This document shows, piece by piece, positions 55,104 to 64,000 of a DNA stretch of 64,000 nt; position 1 is the stretch's first letter; every line of letters starts with the position of its first letter. The stretch spans positions 270,698,982-270,762,981 of the forward strand of contig NC_057796.1 in NCBI RefSeq assembly GCF_018294505.1. The letters are read 5' to 3'. A model generated the notes under the pieces. It worked only from the letters and a program-made list of their open reading frames with translations, had not been told where the DNA came from and searched no databases. Source of the stretch: Triticum aestivum. Its lineage: Eukaryota > Streptophyta > Magnoliopsida > Poales > Poaceae. A program made the position numbers and the translations under genes.

Positions 55104-55508
55104 TAAACCGTGTTGGATCAATGAAAAATCACACACGACATTCTCTTCAAAACTGTTTGCATTACGCCACCTTGCGCAAACGTTTTCCTTGTAGTGACTG
55201 TGTGGGATGTATATATGAATGGAAACGTTTACTGGTGACTGACTGTGTGGGATGTACTTACGACCGGAAATGTTTTCGCCTGTATAATTGTATTTTTTAG
55301 CACTACTATATGTATTTCTGTATTTGAGTGCTCGCCGATCGCACATGACCTCATTTTGCTGTGCGTGTGTGCCAGGAGGGCATATCCCCAACGGTTTCTG
55401 GGTCGTGTGGGAAGGACCCCCCTATCACCCACACTCACTTGGTGACGGTTCCGAATGCCGTGCGGAAAGGGGTTAAAACCGTTTGTTTAGGACCGACGCG
55501 TACCAGTG
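55104..55508. repeat. Right subterminal region and terminus of CACTA-1
   Basis: It contains repeated TGTGTGGGATGTA (55199-55211, 55243-55255) and GGAAACGTTT/GGAAATGTTT motifs. The last 130 bp are homologous, on the opposite strand, to the CACTA-2 terminus: GGTCGTGTGGGAAGGACCCC and CACCCACACTCACTTGG occur in both. Confidence 0.8.
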
Positions 55509-55511
55509 CAT

Positions 55512-56244
55512 GAATATCATTTGTGAGTAGTTACTTTTGTTCTTGAGGTCACGGGAGAAGTCATGTTGCAAGTAATCATGTGAAGTTGATATGTGTTGGA
55601 TATTTTGATGATATGTATGGTGTGATCCCCTTAGTGGTGTCATGTGAACGTCGACTACATGGCACTTGACCATCTTTGGGCCTACGGGAATGCATTTTGG
55701 AGTAGTTAGTAGATGATGGGTTGCTAGAGTGATAGAAGCTTAAACCCTAGTTTATGCGCTACTTCGTAAGGGTCTGGTTTGGATCCATATGTTTAATGCT
55801 ATGGTTAGATTTTATCTTAATATTTTTCTCTTAGTTGCGGATGCTTGCGAGGGGGTTAATCATAAGTGGGAGTTTTGGTCAAGTAAGAACAGCACCCAAG
55901 CACCGGTCCACCCACATAGCAAACACAAATCAAACCAACATGATGAAAGTGGCTAGATGAAATTCCTGTGTGCCCTCAAGAACGCTTCGATTATTATAAG
56001 AGACCGTTTTGGGATGTCCTTTGCCACAAAAGGATTGGTCTACCTTGCTACACTTTATTTACCGTTACCGTTACTTTCTCGTTATAAATTATCTTGCTAT
56101 CAAACTACTTGTTACCGACAATTTCAGTGCTTGCAGACATTACCTTGCCGAAAACCGCTTGTCATTTCCTTCTGCTCCTCGTTAGGTTCGACACTCTTAC
56201 TTACAGAAAGCACTAGATGGATCCCCTATACTTGTGGGTCATCA
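55512..56244 (+). repeat. Athila-2 5' LTR, 3' half
   Basis: It matches Athila-1 LTR 4217-4968 and ends CTTGTGGGTCATCA. The CACTA-1 target duplication CAT precedes it at 55509-55511. Confidence 0.85.
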
Positions 56245-56255
56245 AGACTCTTTTC

Positions 56256-56273
56256 TTGTGCGTTTTCCAGGGA
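56256..56273 (+). other. Decayed primer-binding site of Athila-2
   Basis: TTGTGCGTTTTCCAGGGA; 12 of 18 bases agree with TGGCGCCGTTGCCGGGGA, the intact site at 31824-31841, and it lies at the same distance (11 bases) from the LTR end. Confidence 0.6.
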
Positions 56274-56350
56274 GTGAAGCGCTCTTGGTAAGTGGAAATC
56301 CGTAAGGAAAAATTTATATTACGTGCTGAAATTTATTGTCACTTGTTACT

Positions 56351-57217
56351 ATGGAAAACAATCCTGTGAGGGGTTTGTTTGGGGTATCTTCACCTCAACC
56401 GGAAGCACAATTAGTTGCCCCTCAACCTACTGCACCTATTGAAAATATTGGTTAAGAAATTCCTTCGGGTATGATAGAACAACCACTAGCTAATCCTTAT
56501 GCAGGAGATGGAACTGAACATCCTGATATGCACTTGATATATGTGGATGAAATTTGTGGATCATTTAAGCTTGCAGGTTTACCCAGAGATGAAATTAATA
56601 AGAAGGTTTTCCCTTAATCTTTGAAGGGAAAAGCATTGACATGGAATACGCTATGCGATGATATTGGATCTTGGAACTAGAATCGCTTGAAATTGGAATT
56701 TCACCAAAAAGTTTATCCTATGCATCTTGGTCATCGTGATCGAAATTATATATATAATTTTTGGCCTCGTGAAGGAGAAAGTATCGCTATAGCTTGGGGG
56801 AGGATTAAGTCAATTTTATATTCATGCCCCAGTCATGAGCTCTCGAGAGCAATTATCATTCAGAATTTTTATGCTCGGCTTTCTCGTGATGATCAATCCA
56901 TGCTCGATACTTCTTGTACTTGTTCTTTTATGAAGAAGACTATTGAATTAAGGTGGGATCTTTTGGAAAGAATTAAATGCACCTCTAAAGATTGGGAACT
57001 CGATGAAGGTAAAGAGTCAGGTATTAAGCTTGAGTTTGATTGTGTTAAATCTTTTATGAATGCCGATGCTTTTCACAAGTTTAGCACTAAATATGGACTT
57101 GACTCTGAGATAGTAGCCTCTTTCTGTGAATCATTTGCTACTCATGTTGATCTCCCTAAGGAGAAGTGGTTTAAATATCACCCCCTATTAAATAAGAAAT
57201 TAAAGAATCGGTTCTAG
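56351..57217 (+). pseudogene. gag: gag of Athila-2
   Basis: A single frame from ATG 56351 to TAG 57215-57217 with three internal stops: TAA near 56453, TAA near 56615 and TAG near 56678 (TGG to TAG). The Retrotrans_gag-type core reads LKGKALTWNTLCDD, FHQKVYPMHLGHRD and WPREGESIAIAWGRIKSILY. A frameshift after 57217 separates it from protease. Confidence 0.85.
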
Positions 57218-57239
57218 CAAAACATTAAACTATCATTAA

Positions 57240-58243
57240 CAATGTTGATCTAGTTGTTCCAATTGCTTATATTGAAAAACCACATTTCCCTATTAGGATA
57301 AAGGAACATGCTAAGGTATCAACTATGGTTCGCAAAAGTAATATTAAAGAACCTAAACACCGTGAGAAAATTAAAGTAGAACCTAGTGTTGCTATGGTTA
57401 AAGATCTCTTGTTAGAAAATATTGATGGGCATGTTATTTACTTCTATGATGAATCTGCTAGAATCACCAAACCTGATGAAGAAGATAAACATAGACCCAT
57501 AGTTGGCATGCCTGTTGTCTCAGTTTAAATAGGAGATCATTTCTCCCATGGTTTATGTGACTTTGGTGCTAGTGTGAGTGCTATTCCTTTTACTTTATAC
57601 CAAGAAATTATAAATGACATAACACCCGCTGAAATAGAAGACATAAATGTTACTATTAAACTTGTTAATAGAGACACCATCACACCACTTCGGATAGTTA
57701 GAGATGTTGATGTCTTGTGTGGGAAAATAAAATATCTTATTGATTTTGTAGTTCTTGGTTCCCCACAAGAAGATTTTCTAGGTCTTTGGTAGACCTTTCT
57801 TGAACACTGTCAATGCTAAGATATATTGTGAAAAACAAACTGTCGGTGTTAGTTTCAGTGATGTGTCTCATGAGTTTAATTTCTCCAAGTTTCGTAGACA
57901 ACCTCATAATGAAGAACTACATAGTAAGGATGAAATAATTGGTCTTGCTTCTATTGTCGTGCCTCCTACTGATCCTTTAGAACAATATTTTCTCGACCAT
58001 GAAAATGATATGCACTTGCGTGAAAGAAATGAAATAGATAAAATCTTTTTTGATCAGCAACCTATCCTAAAACACAATTTTCCTATTGAAACTCTAGGAG
58101 GTCCTCCTCCACCTAAAGGTGATCTTGTGTTTGAATTAAAACAGTTGCCTGAAACTTTTAAGTGTGTTTATATTGACGAGAAAAAGATATATCATGTTAT
58201 TATTAGTGCTAACCTTTCAGAACATGAAGAAGAAAGATTATGA
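57240..58243 (+). pseudogene. Protease region of Athila-2
   Basis: The retropepsin motif CDFGASVSAIPFTLYQEI is at about 57550-57605, with the flap-like stretch ITPLRIVRDVDVLCGKIKYL after it. A TAA at 57526-57528 lies just before the domain. A frameshift near 57790 falls in the usual GRPFLNT block, and the linker to RT continues in another frame (57800-58243, FSDVSHEFNFSKF). Confidence 0.75.
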
Positions 58244-58249
58244 GGAAGC

Positions 58250-59640
58250 ACCGAGCTGCTATTGGATATACTCTTGATGATCTTAAGGGCATTAGTCCCA
58301 CTCTATCTCAGCACGAGATCAATATGGAACCAGATGCTAAACCCATTGTTGATCATCAATGACGATTGAATCCTAAGATGAAAGAAGGGGTAAGAACTGA
58401 AATATTAAAGCTTCTTGAAGCAGGTATAATCTATCCCATAGCTAACAGTAGATGGGTAAGTCATGTTCATTTTGTCCCTAAGAAGGGAGGTATTACTGTT
58501 GTTCCTAATGATAAAAATGAACTTATTCCACAAAGAATTGTTACTGGCTATAGAATGGTAATTGACTTCAGGAAATTAAATAAAGCTACTAGAAAAGATC
58601 ATTACCCTTTTCCTTTTACTGTTCAAATGCTAGAAATATTATCTAAGCACACACACTTTTGTTTTCTTGATGGATATTCTGGTTTCTCTCAAATACCTAT
58701 ATCACAACCTGATCAAGAGAAAACCACCTTTACTTGTCCTTTTGGAACTTATGCTTATAGACGTATGCCTTTTGGTTTATGCAATGCACCTGCTACCTTC
58801 CAAAGATGTATGACTGCTATATTCTCTGATTTTTGTGAAAAGATTGTTGAGGTTTTTAGGGATGATTTTTCCGCTTATGGAACTTCTTTTGATGATTTCT
58901 TAAGAAACCTTGATCGAGTTTTGAAAGATGTGAGCAAACTAATCTTGTCTTGAATTGGGAGAAGTTCCACTTTATGGTTAATGAAGGTATTGTCTTGGTG
59001 CATAAAATTTCTGAATGAGGCATTGAGGTGGATAAACCTAAAGTTGATGCAATTGAGAAGATGCCATGTCCTAAAGATATTAAAGGTGTTCGTAGTTTCC
59101 TTGGTCATGTTGGTTTCTATAGGAGGTTTATTAAAGACTTCTCTAAAATTTCTAGGCCTCTTACTAATATTTGACAAAAGGATGTTCCATTCATTTTTGA
59201 TGATGATTGTGTAGAGGCCTTTGAAACACTTAAGAAAGCCTTAATTTCTGCACCTATTGTTCAACCACATGATTGGAAGTTTCCTTTTGAAATTATGTGT
59301 GATGCTAGATGTTAGTGATGTTCTAGGACAAATAGTTGATAAGAAATTAAATGCTATCCATTATGCTAGTAAAACTCTAGACAGTGACCAAAGAAATTAT
59401 GCTACTACCAAAAAAGAATTTTTAGCAGCTATGTTTACTTGTGATAAATTCAGATCTTACATTGTTGATTCCAAATAATTGTTCACACTGATCATGCTGC
59501 TATAAAATATCTTATGGAAAAGAAAGATGCTAAGCCTAGACTCATTAGGTGGGTTCTCTTGTTGCAAGAATTTGATTTACATAACACTAATAGGAAAGGA
59601 GCTAAAAACCCCGTAGCTGATAACTTGTCTAGGTTAGAAA
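58250..59640 (+). pseudogene. pol: RT and RNase H of Athila-2
   Basis: A TGA at about 58360-58362 (CGA to TGA) precedes RT. RT (58366-58953): RWVSHVHFVPKKGGITVV, GYRMVIDFRKLNKATRKDHY, FCFLDGYSGFSQIPI and FGLCNAPATFQRCMTAIFSD. The catalytic block reads VFRDDFSAYG (58852 on), where the family has FMDD. Frameshifts occur near 58945 and 59150. RNase H: KKLNAIHYASKTLDSDQRNY (59340-59400) and the [17 protein letters not shown] segment near 59495. Stops near 59315 and 59478. Confidence 0.85.
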
Positions 59641-59689
59641 ATATTCTTGATGACCACTACCTATTGATGATAGTTTTCCTGATGAACAA

Positions 59690-60575
59690 CTAGCTACAAT
59701 AAATGTTTCTCATAATACTGCTTGGTATGTTGACTATGCTAATTACATTGTAGCTAAATATATACCACCTAGTTTCACATACCAACAAAAGAAAAAATTC
59801 TTCTATGATTTACAACATTACTTTTGGGATGACCCACGTGTTTATGAAGGACTAGATGGTATTATTAGACGTTGTGTACCTGAGCATGAATAGGAACAAA
59901 TCCTACGGAAATGTCACTCTGAAGCTTATGGAGGATATCATGCGGTAGATAGAACTGCTCACAAGGTATTGCAATCTGATTTTCATTGGCCTGCTCTCTA
60001 CAAGGATACCCATCAGTTTGTCTTGTCTTGTGATGAATGTCAAATGATTGGTAATATCGGTAATCGTCAGGAAATGCCTCTGAATTATTCACTTGTTGTT
60101 GAACCATTTGATGTTTGAGGTTTTGATTATATGGGACCTTTTCCTTCCTCTAATGGGTATACTCATATTTTGATTGTTGTTGATTATGTTACTAAGTGGG
60201 CAGAAGCTATTCAAACTAGTAGTGATGGTCATCACACCTCCATTAAAATGCTTAAAGAGGTTATTTTCCTAAGGTTTGGAGTCCCTAGATACTTAATCAC
60301 TGATGGTGGTTCACGCTTTATTCATGGTGCTTTCTGTAAAATGCTTGCCAAATATGATGTTAACCATAGAATTGCGTCACCCTATCATCCTCAATCTAGT
60401 GGTCAAGTAAAACTTAGCAATAGAGAAATAAAACTAATATTACAAAAGATTGTAAATAGGTCCCAAAAGAATTGCTCTAAGAAATTGGATGATGCACTTT
60501 GGGCCAACAGAACAGCTTATAAAAATCCTATGGGTATGTCTCCATACAAAATGGTTTATGGAAAAGCTTGCCATT
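59690..60575 (+). pseudogene. pol: Integrase of Athila-2, truncated by CACTA-2
   Basis: The HHCC finger region (CHSEAYGGYHAVDRTAHKVL, CDECQMIGN) lies at 59910-60050. The core starts at GFDYMGPFPSSNGYTHIL (60119 on), where a TGA has replaced a Trp codon just before. It continues with KWAEAIQTS and ITDGGSRFIHGAFC. The catalytic Glu in SSGQVELSNRE-type motifs is Lys here (AAA at 60410-60412). The frame ends at MGMSPYKMVYGKACH where CACTA-2 begins. Stops at about 59890 and 60116. Confidence 0.85.
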
Positions 60576-61343
60576 CACTAGTACGCGTGGGTGCTATGCA
60601 AACGGTTTTTAACCCCTTTCCGCGACGACATTTGGAACCGTCGCCAAGTGAGTGTGGGTGATAGGGGGGTCCTTCCCACACGACCCAGAAACCGCCGGGG
60701 ATGGGCGAGGGGCTACTGGCGATCGCCATAGAATACATGTATGAGAAGCCGCCCTAGTCCCACATGTTACATCCCGACATTACGTTTCTGATCAGAGAGA
60801 CATCCCAAATGATTACGCCGCTATAGTTGTGTGAAAAAGGTGGACATCAACATTTAATCTGCCAATATGTTTGTGATAGCTACGTTATCGCACACGATTC
60901 AAGAATGTAAAATGTGTGTGGTGCCTCTACTAACGCCAACATGTCCATTTTCATAACTGTGTGCGATTGGTATTCCTATCACACACGCACACTAGTTTGA
61001 AATGTTTGCCATATTACCATGAATCGCACACACATATGATACAAAATTGTGTGTGCGTCCGTCGGGCATCGCAAACGTTACATGTCAAAGAACCGTATGT
61101 TCTCATTTTTTCATCGCACACGCTGTTTTCTTTCGAACCATGTGCACATTATTTTATTAGCTCCTGTATATTTTTATTTTTGCCTGTAATTTATTATTCG
61201 AATTGGAAATTTTGAAGTATGAAACGTGCAATTCAAATTCTCAGCACAATGGTTCAACAACGAATCAATAAATAAAATTGTCAGTATAATATGTTCAGTA
61301 ATTACAGGATTAGATAGCAATTAACTATGATGAACCACAATAT
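60576..61343. repeat. CACTA-2 terminus and subterminal region
   Basis: Short motifs TCGCACACG/TCGCACACAC and related forms recur at about 60890, 60980, 61024 and 61114, as expected of CACTA subterminal repeats. No gene supported; the ORF at 60961-61215 is taken as chance. Confidence 0.6.
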
Positions 61344-64000
61344 TTAAAGGAGGTAAAGGTGAAGAGGCAAGTGTAAATCATTTTGACTGTCGATGGTGTT
61401 GAAGAAGCGGAATGCCCATAATGTGCCTTCCTAAATGCCATAGGCACGAACCACTTTTGTCCAACCCCTTGTGGCGTTCGCCCGCCCATCCTTCATCGCC
61501 TTTAGGAAGACTTCTAGAGCATTATCATGGTAGCATGAATTATATACTTTAACCTTAGTTGCCTCCACTCCAGTCATGTAGTTTGCAAGGTAATCATCAG
61601 TAAATAGCTTCGAAAACCACTGAAAAGAGAAAAATATCAGATACCGAGGTCTAATAGAGTAACTTGTTGTGGTAGGGGGAAAAGGCAACACATTACTTGC
61701 CATCCTAAAGTTCACTGTTGTCTTGGACAAAGTGTAAATAAAGATCTTAATTCCAATCACCTGTGTCTTTTGCCTAACAATCTTTCTTAGTTTCCTCACT
61801 TGATGCTTGTTCATGAATATCTCATTGCCCCATATGCAAAAGGGATCGAAGCGTGGATCAGTACCGCTCATATATGTACCTACAAGCAACCAGTAAATGT
61901 TAGAAGCTAAACTGAGATAGCACAAATGATGTAAAATACAACTACCTACGTTCCTAAGTACAAGTATTTTTAGAGATTTCAATATGAACTACATACGGAT
62001 GTATATAAAATTATAGATATAGTTTAGATTAGAATCTAGATTCACTCATTTTGCTCCTTATGTAGTCTATATTGGAATCTCTAAAAATACTTATATTTAG
62101 GAATATATGGTGTATAAGACATGGGATGTAGCTAACCTCGATGGCAAACAACAGCGTCACCCATTGTAGCCCTGTGTAAGTACATGGAAAGCCAATGTGA
62201 ACTACAACAGGGTTAACATCCACCAAAAATAGCAAATGGTAATAAAATGGCAGCATCTGTAATGATATCTTCATTGCAAAAGAGTAGAATGGTAGCAAAG
62301 GGACGGATTAAAAAATGGTTACAAATGATAATTGCAACAGGCTTAACAGCATCCTAACTCATGTTTTGTAAGTTTGTAGCCATTGAAATACAACTGTTTA
62401 AAAATGGATACAACTATTAATTGCAATAGGCTTAATGGCCATTGAAACTGGTACTTATAAAAATGCAATTGGTGGAGTTAAACATCACAAGGCAGGTGCT
62501 GCCAGAGCAGATAATGGCCCAGTTGTCTAAAAAAAGGTAGGGTAAATAGCTAAAATGTTTTAGGCATGTTTACTACAACATGCTTAATACATCGACCGTA
62601 CAGAACATAGCCATTAATTGCAACTGGTATTGGTAAGATTGAACTGGTGAGTACATACTTGGTAAGTCCTGAGAGGTAGTTGCTGGGGCACTTCATCTTG
62701 GCTAGAGCCCGCCCAAATTCAGCGGCGGCGGAGGCGAGCTGTTCCTCCGGGTCGAAGCGTGGATCAGTGCCACTGACATGTGTACCCGCAAGCAACCAGT
62801 AAATGGTAGAAGTTAAACTGCATTTGCACAAATGATGTGAAATAATGTAAGAGATGGGATATAGTTAACCTCGACGGCAAACAATAGCATCAACCGTTAT
62901 GACCCTGCGTAGGTACATGGACAGGCATGTTAAGTACAATAGGGCTAGCATCCACCAAAAATAGCAAATGGGCGGCAATATCTCTAGTATATCTTCATTG
63001 CGGAGAGTAGCATGGTAGCAAAGGGACAGATTAAAAAATGGATACAACTGTTAATTGCAACAGGCTCAACAACATCCTAAGTCATGTTTTGTAAGTTTGT
63101 AGCCATTGAAATACAACTGTTTAAAAATGGATTCAACTATTAATTGCAACAGGCTTAATAGCCATTGAAACCGGTACTGATAAAAATGCAACTGGCAGAG
63201 TTAAACATCACAAGGCAGGTGTTGCCAAAGTAGAGAATGGCCCAGTTGTCTATAGAAAGGTAGGGAAAGTAGCTAAAACGTGTTAGGTATGTTTACTAGA
63301 ACATGCTTAATACATTGGCCATACAGAACATAGCCATTAATTGCAACTGGTATTGGTAAGATTTGACCGGTGAGTACATACTTGGTAAGTCCTGAGAGGT
63401 AGTTGCTGGGGCACTTCATCTTGGCCACAACCCGCCCAAAGTCAGCGGCGGCGGAGGCAAGCTGTTTTTCTGGGTCGAAGCGTGGATCAGTGCCACTGAC
63501 ATGTGTACCTACAGGAAACCAGTAAATGGTACAAGTTAAAATGCAATTGCACAAATGATGTGAAATACTATAAGACATGGGATGCAGCTAACCTCGATGG
63601 TAAACAACAACATCGGCCGTTATGACCCTGCGTAAGTACATGGACATGCATGTTAAGTTCAACAGGGTTAGCATCCACTAAAAAATGCAAATGGGCAGCA
63701 TCTCTAGTGATATCCTGAGTCATGTATTGTAAGTTTGTTGCTGGTATTGGTGAAATTGAGCTGGACGGTTAATATTTTAACATCACACAGTGTGCAGTAT
63801 TGAAATAAACAAGGCACGAACATGCTTAATACATCAACCGTACAAATCATAGCCGTTGCTAGCAGTATTGGTAAGATTTAGCTGGTTAGATCTTACCTGT
63901 TATGTCCTGGGGGGTAGTCGCTGGGGCACTTCATCCGGGCCAGAGCCTGCACCATGTCGGCGGCGGCGGTGGCGAGGTGTTCCCTCGGGTCAGCACGCAC
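61344..64000 (-). pseudogene. B3-like gene of CACTA-2 with repeated upstream exons
   Basis: Exons on the minus strand: A1 >64000-63897, B1 63627-63593, A2 63508-63382, B2 62904-62870, A3 62785-62659, B3 62171-62137, C 61879-61697, D 61619-61344. Exon A encodes SGTDPRFDPEEQLASAAAEF-type and ALAKMKCPSNYLSGL sequence; exon B encodes VITVDAIVCRRG. A to B to A phases fit exactly. Exon C has NEIFMNKHQVRKLRKIVRQK and KIFIYTLSKTTVNFRMA. Exon D has FTDDYLANYMTGVEATKVKV, EVFLKAMKDGRANATRGWTK, then TAG at 61431-61433 (a Glu codon in the homologous position), then EGTLWAFRFF. C and D form a B3-like DNA-binding domain. Damage: the TAG, loss of the A3 acceptor AG, and a C-D junction that does not keep phase. 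Confidence 0.62.
62137..64000 (-). repeat. Tandem duplication of a two-exon module (about 0.73 kb) in CACTA-2
   Basis: Three units: exon A plus intron plus exon B plus intron, with starts of A at 62659, 63382 and 63897 (right-hand copy cut by the window) and B at 62137, 62870 and 63593. Spacing is 733 and 723 for B, 723 and 515 for A. Introns are repeated too (for example AACAGGCTTAATRGCCATTG near 62424 and 63148), so genomic segments, not single exons, were duplicated. Confidence 0.85.

Larger units (their letters stand above)
18342..55508. mobile_element. CACTA-1: non-autonomous CACTA transposon with nested insertions, TSD CAT
   Basis: The left end is CACTACTGCAGG at 18342 and the right end is CACTGGTACGCG on the minus strand at 55508. 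A 3-bp duplication CAT lies at 18339-18341 and 55509-55511, exactly where the Athila LTR is interrupted. After subtracting nested elements about 7.7 kb of CACTA sequence remains. No transposase is recognisable. It carries an F-box/FBD pseudogene, two tandem arrays, a small ORF and a B3-like exon. The right terminus is closely related to that of CACTA-2 at 60576. The two ends share only CACT, which is unusual. Confidence 0.8.
55512..60575 (+). mobile_element. Athila-2: autonomous-type Athila gypsy element, degenerate, truncated in integrase by CACTA-2
   Basis: The remaining 5' LTR part (55512-56244, continuing 18234-18341), a decayed primer-binding site, and a gag-protease-RT-RNase H-integrase order identify an Athila element with full pol. 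CACTA-2 enters integrase at 60576. The rest, including ORF-1 and the 3' LTR, is beyond the window. There are many in-frame stops, mostly transitions. Confidence 0.88.
60576..64000. mobile_element. CACTA-2: left end and part of the body of a second CACTA transposon
   Basis: It begins CACTAGTACGCGTGGGTGC. The first 130 bp match the right terminus of CACTA-1 read on the minus strand (shared CTTTCCGC, CCAAGTGAGTGTGGGTGATA, CACACGACCCAGAAACCG). The preceding ATT (60573-60575) is the presumed target duplication; the other end is outside the window. It carries a minus-strand B3-like gene. Confidence 0.8.

Noticed and set aside
61979..62100. Possible further exon or inverted repeat between exons B3 and C
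   Set aside because: Sequence near 61945-61981 and its inverted copy near 62067-62103 form a short hairpin-like MITE relic, but no clear target duplication or family could be supported.
1..64000. Exact family names (for example Sabrina, WHAM, Fatima, Caspar)
   Set aside because: Lineages are clear from domains, but naming families needs a repeat-database comparison that could not be run; only Angela/BARE-1 is distinctive enough to name.

Overview
This window is intergenic DNA from a large-genome grass, almost certainly a Triticeae species (wheat, Aegilops, barley or rye). Nearly every base belongs to a transposable element and the elements are nested several layers deep. The Triticeae call rests on a BARE-1/Angela-type copia element and a solo LTR of the same family, Athila-lineage gypsy LTRs opening TGATACG, a Tat-lineage gypsy family with antisense extra ORFs, CACTA transposons and a Stowaway MITE. 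No free-standing functional host gene, tRNA, rRNA or CRISPR array was found. Host-like coding sequence survives only as cargo inside elements: an F-box/FBD pseudogene and three B3-type DNA-binding genes.

Layout, left to right. 1-3241 is the 3' end of a plus-strand Tat-lineage gypsy element (Gypsy-1) carrying a spliced antisense ORF. It sits in the 3' end of an Athila element (Athila-1, 3242-4968). Athila-1 abuts a minus-strand, gag-only copia element (4969-18233), which is split by a complete minus-strand Tat-lineage element (Gypsy-2, 6462-14895, TSD AGAAT). The copia element lies in the 5' LTR of a second Athila element (Athila-2: 18234-18341, then 55512-60575). The same LTR also received a 37-kb CACTA element (CACTA-1, 18342-55508, TSD CAT).

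CACTA-1 holds an F-box/FBD pseudogene with a MITE in its intron, tandem arrays, a small ORF cut in two by a Tekay-type gypsy element (23583-42700), a solo Angela LTR (43864-45582, TSD TGTTT), a B3-like exon, and a full Angela/BARE copia (46502-55103, TSD TAAAC). The Tekay-type element is itself interrupted by a three-LTR, non-autonomous Athila-lineage tandem (25307-40005, TSD AGTCG). The integrase of Athila-2 is cut at 60576 by a second CACTA (CACTA-2) running off the window. CACTA-2 carries a B3-like gene whose upstream part is a tandemly repeated two-exon module.

The relative order of insertion can be read from the nesting and target-site duplications. Athila-2 is the oldest layer. The copia, CACTA-1 and CACTA-2 came next. 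Athila-1, Gypsy-2, the Tekay-type element and the two Angela insertions followed, and Gypsy-1 and the three-LTR tandem are innermost. Most coding regions carry stops and frameshifts, many of them C-to-T or G-to-A changes (CGA to TGA, CAG to TAG, TGG to TAG or TGA), as expected of methylated, silenced DNA. The clear exception is an intact 363-codon Athila ORF-1 at 35481-36572.

The most interesting signal is repeated acquisition of plant DNA-binding genes by unrelated elements. Gypsy-2 carries, antisense to pol and with its own TATA box, an AT-hook plus B3-like ORF. Gypsy-1, of the same LTR family, carries a different antisense gene at the same place. Both CACTAs carry a B3-like gene at the same distance from the same terminus.
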